Assembly (NCBI GenBank): GCA_013003285.1
Contig: JABDJY010000461.1
Location: 1-12,087 of the forward strand
Length of the DNA: 12,087 nucleotides
DNA from: Alphaproteobacteria bacterium
GTDB lineage: Bacteria; Pseudomonadota; Alphaproteobacteria; UBA6615
Direction: 5' to 3'
Made by a program: the position numbers and the translations under genes. Shown in pieces: positions 1-6,781 of the stretch. Numbering within the stretch: the first letter of the stretch is position 1; the number at the start of each line of letters is the position of its first letter. The notes under the pieces are model-generated. The model did no database searches and was not told the origin of the DNA. It saw only the letters and a list, made by a program, of their open reading frames with translations.

Positions 1-175
1 GCGCGACCCCTTGGAAGCTGGCGCTTATGGTTTCTTGGCGAATACCCGCCTCGCGGGCTTCTGCCTTCAAGCCGGTCAACCAGTCTTCGAATGAAGTCTC
101 GTTTTGGGCATATGCCGGAAGCGCTGCGAGCGCAGCACCCAAGGCGATCACAATAGCTGTAATCCTGATTGGCAC
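1..175 (-). CDS. Lytic murein transglycosylase, MltB/SLT_2 family (N-terminal fragment)
   Basis: Only the first 58 codons are in the window; the gene continues past the left edge. The start chosen is GTG at 175-173, with GGAG at 186-183 seven bases upstream. The first ~24 residues are a typical Sec signal peptide: a basic N-terminus (PIRI), a hydrophobic Ala/Leu/Ile core, then PAYAQ with AYA before the likely cleavage site. The mature start contains FEDWLTGLKAEAREAGI, which matches the opening helix of MltB-type periplasmic lytic transglycosylases (usual pattern F..WL...R.EA...GI, then T and F.GV). Members of that family cleave the MurNAc-GlcNAc bond of peptidoglycan and form 1,6-anhydro ends. 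The catalytic Glu lies in the missing part, so the call rests on signal peptide plus family opening. It is divergent from the LLM gene and probably unrelated to the catabolic genes. Confidence 0.65.
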   Translation of the reverse strand, partial: MPIRITAIVIALGAALAALPAYAQNETSFEDWLTGLKAEAREAGIRQETISASFQGVA

Positions 176-376
176 CCTTTTTCTCCGTCTGCGACTCAGG
201 AACACTTTCTGCACTTGCCGTCTGACACAGTGTAACGCGCATCGCAATCACGATCGCGAGAGTTGCATCGCATTTATTCTAATCAATATTCGGGTGAGTC
301 GTATGTGGTGACCGCGATGACCCAACGCGCTTACAATGGTCGGGATAAAAACAATAGTATGTTTGGGGTTAGGGCC

Positions 377-1465
377 ATGAAGCTCGGCTTTTTTACGCAA
401 CCGGTTCATCCGATCACGCGCGACTATCGCGAAGTGCTGCGCGAAGATCAGCAGGCCATCATCCTGGCCGACGAGCTGGGCTATTGCGAGGCCTTCGTGG
501 GCGAGCATATGACCGATCTGGCCGAGCCCATCACCAACTGTTTGGTGTTTCTGGCGACCCTGATCGACAAAACCAGCCAAATTAAGCTGGGCAGCGGTGT
601 AGTGAACCTGCCAAGCTACCATCCGGTGCATATCGCGGCCCATGTGGCCATGATCGATCATCTGCTCGACGGCCGGTTCATCTTCGGAATCGGCCCCGGC
701 GGTTTACCGTCGGATGTCGAGGTGTTCGGCAATCTCGATCTCGACAAGAACGAGAAGATGGTCGAGTGCATCGACCAGATATTGGCGATTTGGGCGGGCG
801 ATCCGCCCTACAATCTCGAAGGCAAATATTACAAGACCTCGACCGAGCGATTCCTCTTTCCGGAAATCGGCCAGGGTGTCATTCCCAAACCCTTGCAGAA
901 ACCTCATCCCGAGATCGTCTTCACCGCGCTGGCGCCCTACTCCAAGGGTATTACAGCGGCGGCCGAGCGCGGCTGGCGCGGTATCTCGTCGAACTATGTC
1001 CAGCCCTTCTGGGTGGCGACCCATCTGCCGAAGTTCCTCGAAGGCCAGACGAATATCGGCCAGCCGGAAGATCCGTCGCGCTGGAGCATCGCCAAAAGCA
1101 TCTTCGTTACCGACGACGAGACCACGGCGCGCGATTATGCCAAGAGCGAAAGCGGACCCTATGGCTTCTATTTTCAGAACATCATGCGCAAGATCGAGCG
1201 CGCCGGCCGCATGGATTTGTTCAAAGCCTATCCCGACCAGCCCGATTCCGAAGTAACCGTGCAACATTCCCTCGACACCGGCGTGATTGCCGGCACCGTC
1301 GATAGCGTGGTCGACCAGATTCTGGCGTTCCGCGAAATCGTCGGCCCGTTCGGAACCCTGATGTATACCGGCCACGACTGGGCCGATATCCCGCTAAGCC
1401 GCCGCTCCATGGAATTGATGGCGACCGAGGTCATGCCCAAGGTCAACAAGGCGCTTGGCGTATAA
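377..1465 (+). CDS. LLM-class flavin-dependent monooxygenase (limonene 1,2-monooxygenase-like)
   Basis: 362-residue protein of the bacterial luciferase-like (LLM) TIM-barrel superfamily, cytoplasmic, expected to use reduced flavin and O2 to oxidise a small organic substrate. The N-terminus MKLGFFTQPVHP, the GEHMTDLAEP segment (residues 42-51), LGSGVVNLP (71-79) and the glycine-rich GIGPGGLPSDVEVF segment (104-117) are hallmarks of the limonene-monooxygenase-like subgroup, and length fits that subgroup. The start at 377 is chosen because family homology begins at MKLGFF; AGGG lies just upstream at 371-374, which is closer than ideal. An in-frame ATG at 359 would add six residues, and the frame is open further upstream without family similarity. 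The amidohydrolase starts 27 bases downstream, so the two are probably co-transcribed. The substrate is unknown; F420 use cannot be excluded, and no flavin reductase is present in the window. Confidence 0.88.
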   Translation: MKLGFFTQPVHPITRDYREVLREDQQAIILADELGYCEAFVGEHMTDLAEPITNCLVFLATLIDKTSQIKLGSGVVNLPSYHPVHIAAHVAMIDHLLDGRFIFGIGPGGLPSDVEVFGNLDLDKNEKMVECIDQILAIWAGDPPYNLEGKYYKTSTERFLFPEIGQGVIPKPLQKPHPEIVFTALAPYSKGITAAAERGWRGISSNYVQPFWVATHLPKFLEGQTNIGQPEDPSRWSIAKSIFVTDDETTARDYAKSESGPYGFYFQNIMRKIERAGRMDLFKAYPDQPDSEVTVQHSLDTGVIAGTVDSVVDQILAFREIVGPFGTLMYTGHDWADIPLSRRSMELMATEVMPKVNKALGV

Positions 1466-1492
1466 TTTTTTAAACCGAAAAGGAAGCCTTCC

Positions 1493-2401
1493 ATGCCCCT
1501 TTACGATGGCCCCATCGTCGACTCCCACCACCACACCATCTGGGATTGCGAAGCCAATTATCCTTGGATGAACGCGCCCATGCGGCCGATGATTTTCGGC
1601 GACGACTGGACCGGCATGAAGCAGGAATATTCGATCGAGCAGTTCATCGCCGATAGCGCCTCGCATAACGTCGTCCAGTCGGTTCATGTGCAAGCCAATT
1701 TCGATGCCACCCGGCCGGAAGACGAGACCAAGGGCCTGCAAGGCTTCGCCGTCCAGCATGGCTTCCCGCATGGCATTGTCGCCCATGCCGACCTCACCGA
1801 TTCCGACGTGGAGAAGACGCTTCTAAAGCATCTCGAATACGCCAACACACGCGGCATTCGCCAACAGGTCTATTGGCATAAGGACAATGAATATTGGCGC
1901 TTCGTCGATCAGCCCGACTTCTGCCTGTCGAACGCCTTCCACCGCGGCCTGTCGGCGCTGGCGGAACACGACCTCACCTTCGACTTCCAGGGGTTTGCCA
2001 CCCAGTTCGACGCGCTCGCGGAACTGGCCAAGTCTCATTCCGGCGTACGTTTCTGCCTGGTGCATGGCGGCATGCTGACCGGTTTGGATAGCGCGACGGT
2101 CAGCGAATGGACCGACGCGTTGCAACAGCTGGTACCGCTGGAAAATGTCTTCATCAAGGTCTCGGGCCTCAACACCTTCACGCGCAAGCTCGACGAGCCG
2201 ACCATGACCCATGTCACCAAGACATGCCTGGATATGTTCGGCGCCGATCGCTGCTTCTATGGCTCGAACTATCCGGTCGAACGCATGTGGACGCCGCTCG
2301 ACGATTACACGTCGGCCCAAAAGCGCGCCATGGCCAACCGCTCCGACGCGGAAAACAAGAAATTCTTCCACGACACCGCCAAGGCGTTTTACAAAATCTA
2401 G
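1493..2401 (+). CDS. Amidohydrolase family protein (COG3618 / Amidohydro_2, PF04909)
   Basis: 302-residue TIM-barrel hydrolase of the type that includes 2-pyrone-4,6-dicarboxylate lactonase and related lactonases and decarboxylases. Visible signatures are VDSHHHTIWD (residues 9-18), giving the beta-1 metal-site HxH as H12 and H14; LVHGGM near 189-194, supplying a later active-site His; and YGSNYPVE at 257-264, the C-terminal strand where many relatives carry Asp (GSDxP) and this one has Asn259. The sequence from ANYPWM to about 60 is the usual family lid region. AGGA at 1481-1484, eight bases before the ATG, supports the start. It follows the LLM monooxygenase by 27 bases. A plausible role is opening a lactone or other cyclic product made by the monooxygenase, but this is inferred from the pairing; decarboxylase or amide hydrolase activity is equally possible. 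Confidence 0.87.
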   Translation: MPLYDGPIVDSHHHTIWDCEANYPWMNAPMRPMIFGDDWTGMKQEYSIEQFIADSASHNVVQSVHVQANFDATRPEDETKGLQGFAVQHGFPHGIVAHADLTDSDVEKTLLKHLEYANTRGIRQQVYWHKDNEYWRFVDQPDFCLSNAFHRGLSALAEHDLTFDFQGFATQFDALAELAKSHSGVRFCLVHGGMLTGLDSATVSEWTDALQQLVPLENVFIKVSGLNTFTRKLDEPTMTHVTKTCLDMFGADRCFYGSNYPVERMWTPLDDYTSAQKRAMANRSDAENKKFFHDTAKAFYKI

Positions 2402-2436
2402 TCGATCCACCGGTATTCGCACATTTGTGTTCGCAA

Positions 2437-2454
2437 GCGTGGTGAATTTCACGC
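2437..2454. repeat. Short inverted repeat upstream of the persulfide dioxygenase gene
   Basis: In the 93-base gap between the amidohydrolase and the persulfide dioxygenase, GCGTG (2437-2441) is mirrored by CACGC (2450-2454). Nested inside is GTGAA-T-TTCAC (2442-2452), a perfect 5-base dyad around a central T. A TAGAAT hexamer that could serve as a -10 element lies at 2465-2470 without a convincing -35. The placement fits an operator for a regulator of the downstream gene, but arms of this length occur by chance and no known consensus is matched. Confidence 0.25.
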
Positions 2455-2494
2455 GCACCCGTTGTAGAATTCGGCGCACCGGGAGGAACCGCAA

Positions 2495-3529
2495 ATGATT
2501 TTCCGCCAACTCTTCGATAGCGAATCGTCGACCTATACCTATCTCATCGCCAGCCGACGCGGCGGCGAGGCGCTGATCATCGATCCGGTACAAGACCGGG
2601 TCGACCGCTACATACAGCTGCTCGACGAACTGGATTTGCGGCTGATCAAGGCGGTCGACACCCATGTCCATGCCGACCATATCACCGGCCTCGGCGATCT
2701 GCGCGACCGCACAAAATGCATCACCGTGATGGGCGAGAAAAGCGGCGTCGATGTGGTCTCGCTCAGGGTCGCGGAAGGCGACACTATCGATGTCGAGGGT
2801 ATCTCGCTCGATGTGCTCTACACGCCAGGACACACGGACGATTCCTATAGTTTCCTATTCGGCGACCGGGTGTTCACCGGCGACACGCTGTTGATCCGCG
2901 GCACCGGGCGCACCGATTTCCAGCACGGCAGCGCCCGCGATCAGTATGATTCCCTGTTCAACAAGTTGCTCAAACTGCCCGACGAGACCCTGGTCTATCC
3001 AGCGCACGATTATAAGGGCGACACGGTCAGTACCATCGCCGAGGAGAAGGCTTACAATCCGCGCCTGCAAGTCTCGTCGGTCGAGGAATATGCCGAAATC
3101 ATGGACAACCTCAATCTCGCCAATCCCAAAATGATGGACATCGCCGTGCCGGCGAATTTGAAAATGGGCTTGAACCAGGACGATCTGGCAGCCATGGGCC
3201 TGGCGATCAGTTGCGAGGACAGCGCGTCCCTGGTCGATAATCCGGAAATCATTCTGGTCGATCTGCGCGACAATGCCGAACGCGAGAAAAACGGCGTCAT
3301 CCCCGGCTCGATCCACACCCCCTACCCGGACTTGGAGGAAAACGTCAATGCTGGCGGCATGCTGCATGAGCTGGCCAAGACATCGGGCAAGCGCGTGGTG
3401 TTCTATTGCGCCTTCGGCGAACGCTCGGCCATGGCAGTGCAAGCCGCCCGCGACGCCGGCATCGACTCTATCTGCAACCTCACCGGCGGCATCGACGCCT
3501 GGAAGCAGGCCGGCGGCCCGTTGGAGTAG
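2495..3529 (+). CDS. Persulfide dioxygenase-rhodanese fusion (ETHE1-type MBL-fold hydrolase with C-terminal rhodanese domain)
   Basis: 344 residues in two domains. Residues 1 to about 230 form a metallo-beta-lactamase fold of the ETHE1/persulfide dioxygenase type: FRQLFD and SSTYTYLI at the start, THVHADH (H57, H59, D61, H62), PGHT (H113), the GDTLLIRGTGRTDF strand (D130) and YPAHDYKG (H171). H57, H113 and D130 are the expected mononuclear iron ligands. Residues about 240-344 are a rhodanese domain with VDLRD near 255-259 and the active-site loop CAFGER (C305 to R310), so the catalytic cysteine is intact. Characterised fusions oxidise glutathione persulfide to sulfite in the first domain and move sulfane sulfur to or from thiosulfate in the second, in the cytoplasm. 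GGAGG at 2482-2486, eight bases upstream, sets the start. It may share an operon with the two preceding genes or have its own promoter in the 93-base gap. Confidence 0.93.
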   Translation: MIFRQLFDSESSTYTYLIASRRGGEALIIDPVQDRVDRYIQLLDELDLRLIKAVDTHVHADHITGLGDLRDRTKCITVMGEKSGVDVVSLRVAEGDTIDVEGISLDVLYTPGHTDDSYSFLFGDRVFTGDTLLIRGTGRTDFQHGSARDQYDSLFNKLLKLPDETLVYPAHDYKGDTVSTIAEEKAYNPRLQVSSVEEYAEIMDNLNLANPKMMDIAVPANLKMGLNQDDLAAMGLAISCEDSASLVDNPEIILVDLRDNAEREKNGVIPGSIHTPYPDLEENVNAGGMLHELAKTSGKRVVFYCAFGERSAMAVQAARDAGIDSICNLTGGIDAWKQAGGPLE

Positions 3530-3542
3530 CTATTCCGGCCCC

Positions 3543-4070
3543 CTACTCCCCGTCAGACCGATCCACCACCATGAAGTCGACCAGTTTGTCGTGCAGCGTG
3601 CGCTGTTCCACGAAACGCATGCCGACCTTCTCGAGAATATGTTTTGAAACCACATGGTCGGGCTCGACGACGGCAACGATCCGCTCAAGGCCGAGCGTGG
3701 CAAATCCTCTTTCCACCCAAGCCGACGCGGCCTCGCTGCCATAGCCCAGTCCCCAACGATTGCGGCGAAAGCGATAGGCCAGTTCCAGATCGCCGTCGTC
3801 TTCCATTCCAATGTCGTCCATTGCCGTCAGCCCGGCCATGCCGATGAGGTCGTCGCTCTCCCGTTCGATGACAGCCCAGAGACCAAAACCGAGATTCTGG
3901 TTCTCGGCAATGAGGTCGGCGAGCACCTCCTGGGTCCGCTCGAGCGTGCGATGAACCCCAAAGGCGCTGTACTTCATCACCTCCGCATCGCCAAAAAAGG
4001 CGAAGGCGTCTTCCGCATCGCTGCGGCGGAAGGGTCGGTAGTATAGGCGCTCGCTGTAAAACGGTTGCAT
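3543..4070 (-). CDS. GNAT-family N-acetyltransferase (RimJ/RimL-like, Acetyltransf_3)
   Basis: 175-residue acetyltransferase. The N-terminus has the usual TERL-like start (FYSERLYYRPF, residues 4-14); the central strand is FGLWAVIERESDDLIGMAGL (62-81); and the acetyl-CoA pyrophosphate loop is NRWGLGYGSEA (104-114), matching the WGxGYxxEA version of the R/QxxGxG/A motif. The last motif, SKHILEKVGMRF (142-153), is the standard GNAT motif B, although the preceding Asn typical of this subgroup is a His (PDHVVS). ATG at 4070-4068 is chosen because family homology starts there. No clear Shine-Dalgarno sequence precedes it, and a TTG at 4109-4107 would add 13 residues. It converges on the persulfide dioxygenase gene (13 bases between stops) and is divergent from the SDR gene. 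The acceptor amine is unknown and a catabolic role is not evident; it looks like an insertion into the surrounding plus-strand cluster. Confidence 0.85.
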   Translation of the reverse strand: MQPFYSERLYYRPFRRSDAEDAFAFFGDAEVMKYSAFGVHRTLERTQEVLADLIAENQNLGFGLWAVIERESDDLIGMAGLTAMDDIGMEDDGDLELAYRFRRNRWGLGYGSEAASAWVERGFATLGLERIVAVVEPDHVVSKHILEKVGMRFVEQRTLHDKLVDFMVVDRSDGE

Positions 4071-4130
4071 TGGGGCGACGCGCGGCCTTTCATGCCGTGG
4101 GGAGACCAAAATAGAACGACGGAGAGTATA

Positions 4131-4889
4131 ATGGACCGGGTGGCAGGTAAAATCGCGCTAATTACGGGCGGCGCCTCGGGGATCGGCCGCGCCACAGCGA
4201 TAAAGCTGGCCGCCGAGGGGGCGCGAATAGCCGTCAGCGACATCAATATGGACGGCGCCCAGGCCACGGCGGCCGATATTGGTAACGGCGCCATCGCTAT
4301 TGAACACGACGTCACCGACGAAGCCTCGTGGGGTGCGGCGTTAACGCAAGTTGAGGAAAAGCTCGGCGAGCTGCATGTTCTGGTCAACTGTGCCGGCATC
4401 GTCACCCTGGGCACGATCGAGGAAACCACGCTGGAAGATTGGCGGCGGGTCCACGCGGTCGATCTCGACAGTATATTTCTCGGCTGCAAGCACGCGGTGC
4501 CGCTGATCGCGCGCCATGGCGGCGGCTCGATCGTCAATCTGTCGTCCATATCGGGCATCATCGCCGACCGAAACCTCGCCGCCTACAATTCGGCCAAGGC
4601 GGGGGTGCGCCACCTCACCAAGTCGGTCGCGCTGCACTGCGCGCGCAAGGATTACAATATCCGCTGCAATTCGGTGCACCCGGCCTTCGTCGACACTGCC
4701 ATGCTCGACGATATTCTGCGCCGCGGCAGCCGCGCGGAAGGCTTGGAACGGCTGGCCAGCCAAGTGCCCCTGGGCCGGGTCGGCACGACCGATGATATCG
4801 CCTGGGCCGTGGTCTATCTGGCGAGCGACGAATCCAAATTCATGACCGGCGCCGAGATGGTGCTCGACGGCGGCATCAGCGCCATGTGA
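4131..4889 (+). CDS. Short-chain dehydrogenase/reductase (classical SDR), first of two
   Basis: 252-residue classical SDR, expected to interconvert an alcohol and a ketone with NAD(H). Cofactor loop TGGASGIG is at residues 12-19; D37 at the end of beta-2 (SDIN) predicts NAD(H) over NADP(H); NCAG is at 86-89; catalytic Ser139 lies in NLSSISG and YNSAK gives Tyr152 and Lys156. The residue expected to be the catalytic Asn is Asp111 (AVDLDSIFLG). C-terminal MTGAEMVLDGG is standard. The start at 4131 is set by GGAG at 4121-4124 and by homology beginning at MDRVAGK; the in-frame upstream region has no family similarity. It begins a four-gene plus-strand block; the formamidase-like gene follows after 69 bases. 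Relatives are annotated as cyclohexanol, cyclopentanol or hydroxysteroid dehydrogenases, but the substrate cannot be assigned here. Confidence 0.9.
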   Translation: MDRVAGKIALITGGASGIGRATAIKLAAEGARIAVSDINMDGAQATAADIGNGAIAIEHDVTDEASWGAALTQVEEKLGELHVLVNCAGIVTLGTIEETTLEDWRRVHAVDLDSIFLGCKHAVPLIARHGGGSIVNLSSISGIIADRNLAAYNSAKAGVRHLTKSVALHCARKDYNIRCNSVHPAFVDTAMLDDILRRGSRAEGLERLASQVPLGRVGTTDDIAWAVVYLASDESKFMTGAEMVLDGGISAM

Positions 4890-4958
4890 GTGCTTGCCCA
4901 ACCCTCGGAGCCCCGACACAATGGCGACCAAGAAACACAATAATGAACGGGGAACGAC

Positions 4959-5930
4959 ATGGCGTCACAACATCGGCTGACATCCAAACCAGAGAATTTA
5001 CATTGGGGCGCATTCTCGGCGGAGTTCCCGGCGGCTATCGAAGTCGAGTCCGGCGACCAGGTGGTGATCGAGACCATCTCCGGCGGCAACAATCAGGTAC
5101 CGCCGGAAAAGCGCGACGAACTGCTGCCCGACCATGCCGCCTTCCTGGCCAATGACCGCAAGCCGATCCTGCCCGGGCATATTCTGACCGGCCCGGTAGC
5201 GGTGCGCGGCGCGGAGCCCGGCGATGTGCTGGAAGTTCGCGTCATCGACGTGCAGCTGCGCCAGGACTGGGCGTGGAACATGATCGCGCCTTTGAAAGGC
5301 TCGCTGCCGGAAGATTTCCACGACAATCGAGTGATCCGCATCGACCTGGACAATGAGGCCGGTGTCGCCACCCCGCCGTGGGGAATCGAGCTACCCATCA
5401 ATCCATTCTTCGGCGTCATGGGCGTCGCCCCGCCGCCGGCCTGGGGCACCATCACCTCGATCGTGCCGCAGCCCCATGGCGGCAATCTCGATATCAAGGA
5501 GCTCGGCGCCGGCGCCACTCTCTATTTCCCGGTGTTCAACGAGGGCGGCATGTTCTCGACCGGCGACGGCCATGCCCTGCAAGGCGACGGCGAGAGCTGC
5601 CTATCAGCCGCCGAGACCGCGCTGATCGGGACCTTCGAGTTCCATGTGCGCAAGGATATTTCCCTGGAGATGCCGCGCGCCGAGACCGACAGCCACTACA
5701 TCACGCTGGGTGTCGATGTGGATCTGGACGATGCCGCCAAGAAGGCCCTGCGCGATATGATCGTGCTGATCACCGAACGCACCAACCTGTCGCGCGAAGA
5801 CGCCTATAGCCTGATTAGCCTGGCCGGCGATGTGCGCATCTCGCAATTGGTCAACGTCAATAAGGGCTGCCACGTGATGCTGCCCAAGACCGCCCTGCAT
5901 GGCGCGGATATCGGGGATAAGCGGCTTTAA
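4959..5930 (+). CDS. Acetamidase/formamidase family protein (FmdA_AmdA, PF03069)
   Basis: 323 residues, typical for the family, which hydrolyses formamide, acetamide or related short amides to ammonia and a carboxylate in the cytoplasm. Signatures seen are the N-terminal HLHWG-like segment (ENLHWGAFS, residues 12-20), SGGNNQ (41-46), PGHILTGPVAVRGAEPGD (72-89), PQPHGGNLDIKEL (170-182) and the long FSTGDGHALQGDGESC stretch (199-214), the most conserved block of PF03069, followed by AAETAL. GGGGA at 4949-4953 supports the ATG at 4959. The aldo/keto reductase starts 11 bases after the stop. Many family members near oxidoreductases act on unknown amides, so the exact substrate is open. Release of ammonia from an amide intermediate would fit a catabolic block, but that is inference. 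Confidence 0.9.
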   Translation: MASQHRLTSKPENLHWGAFSAEFPAAIEVESGDQVVIETISGGNNQVPPEKRDELLPDHAAFLANDRKPILPGHILTGPVAVRGAEPGDVLEVRVIDVQLRQDWAWNMIAPLKGSLPEDFHDNRVIRIDLDNEAGVATPPWGIELPINPFFGVMGVAPPPAWGTITSIVPQPHGGNLDIKELGAGATLYFPVFNEGGMFSTGDGHALQGDGESCLSAAETALIGTFEFHVRKDISLEMPRAETDSHYITLGVDVDLDDAAKKALRDMIVLITERTNLSREDAYSLISLAGDVRISQLVNVNKGCHVMLPKTALHGADIGDKRL

Positions 5931-5941
5931 GGCGTGCACCG

Positions 5942-6769
5942 ATGAACTATATCGAGCACAAGGGCGCCCGTGTCCCGGCGCTGGGCCTGGGCACCTACCC
6001 GATGGAAGGCCAGCAATGCTACGACGCGGTTCGCTGGGCGCTCGATATCGGCTATCGCCATATCGACACCGCCGAGAGTTACCATAACGAGGACGCAGTT
6101 GGCCGCGCGCTGGAAGATTCTGGCATTCCGCGCGATGAGATTTTCCTGACAACGAAATGCGCGATATTCCGGGCGACGGCGGAAAATGTCGCCACCGAGT
6201 TTTCCGCCAGCCTCGACAAACTGCGCACCGACTATGTCGATCTACTGCTCTATCACTGGCCGCGCCAGGAAACACCCATGGACGAGACGCTCGGCGCCCT
6301 GGCCGAGGCCAAGGCGGCGAGCCGGACGCGCCATATCGGCGTCGGCAATTTCACCATATCCCTGATGCGCGAGGCCGTGGAGGTATACAAGGCGGATCTG
6401 TTCACCAACCAGTTCGAATCCCATCCCCTGCTCCGCCAGCCCAAGGTCGAGGCCGAGGCACACCGTCTTGGCATCACCGTCACCGCCCATTCGCCGATCG
6501 CGCGTGGCCGCGCCGTCGATAATCCGGTGCTCGAAAAGATCGGCGGCAAATACGGCAAGTCCGCTCCCCAGGTGGCGATCCGCTGGCAGCTCGATAAGGC
6601 AAACACGTTTCTGGTACCGAAATCGACCCGCCGTGAGGGCTTGGTGGCGAATTTCGATGTGTTCGACTTCGCACTCGACGATGAGGATCGGGCCATGATC
6701 GAGACATTGCCCAACAATATGCGCGGATCCCGCCCGCCCTTCGAGCCGGACTGGGACCCAATCGACTAG
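5942..6769 (+). CDS. Aldo/keto reductase (2,5-diketo-D-gluconate reductase-like)
   Basis: 275-residue NAD(P)H-dependent carbonyl reductase with a (beta/alpha)8 barrel. The complete catalytic tetrad is visible: D42 in HIDTAESY, Y47 in the same segment, K72 in TTKCA and H105 in YHWPR. N-terminal VPALGLGTYP (11-20) and the late FLVPKSTRREGLVANFDVFDF segment (the phosphate-binding K-S-R region of NADPH users) are standard for the prokaryotic AKR5-like group. Length is normal. AAGG at 5929-5932, nine bases upstream and overlapping the formamidase stop region, supports the start. The second SDR follows after 12 bases, and its AGGAG overlaps this gene's stop codon, so these genes are very likely co-transcribed. 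Probable role: reducing an aldehyde or ketone intermediate, or detoxifying one; substrate unknown. Confidence 0.9.
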   Translation: MNYIEHKGARVPALGLGTYPMEGQQCYDAVRWALDIGYRHIDTAESYHNEDAVGRALEDSGIPRDEIFLTTKCAIFRATAENVATEFSASLDKLRTDYVDLLLYHWPRQETPMDETLGALAEAKAASRTRHIGVGNFTISLMREAVEVYKADLFTNQFESHPLLRQPKVEAEAHRLGITVTAHSPIARGRAVDNPVLEKIGGKYGKSAPQVAIRWQLDKANTFLVPKSTRREGLVANFDVFDFALDDEDRAMIETLPNNMRGSRPPFEPDWDPID

Positions 6770-6781
6770 GAGACAAAGGGC

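Noticed and set aside
176..376. 201-base divergent gap as a promoter or regulatory RNA region
   Set aside because: It must hold promoters for both flanking genes, but I found no convincing -35/-10 pair (TTGCAT at 263-268 lacks a good -10), no strong hairpin and no known riboswitch pattern.
1461..1466. Perfect TATAAT at the end of the first LLM gene, followed by a T run
   Set aside because: It includes the LLM stop codon and has no acceptable -35 at 15-18 bases. The preceding CAAG-GCG-CTTG stem (1447-1457) is too short for a rho-independent terminator.
1823..2833. Long minus-strand open frame (336 codons) across the amidohydrolase and persulfide dioxygenase genes
   Set aside because: It is antisense to two clearly conserved genes, spans their intergenic gap, has no recognisable motif, and is typical of GC-rich codon bias leaving an opposite frame open.
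4341..4940. Minus-strand open frame of 199 codons under the first SDR gene
   Set aside because: The plus strand encodes a complete SDR with all catalytic motifs; the reverse frame is Arg/Ala/His-rich low-information sequence.
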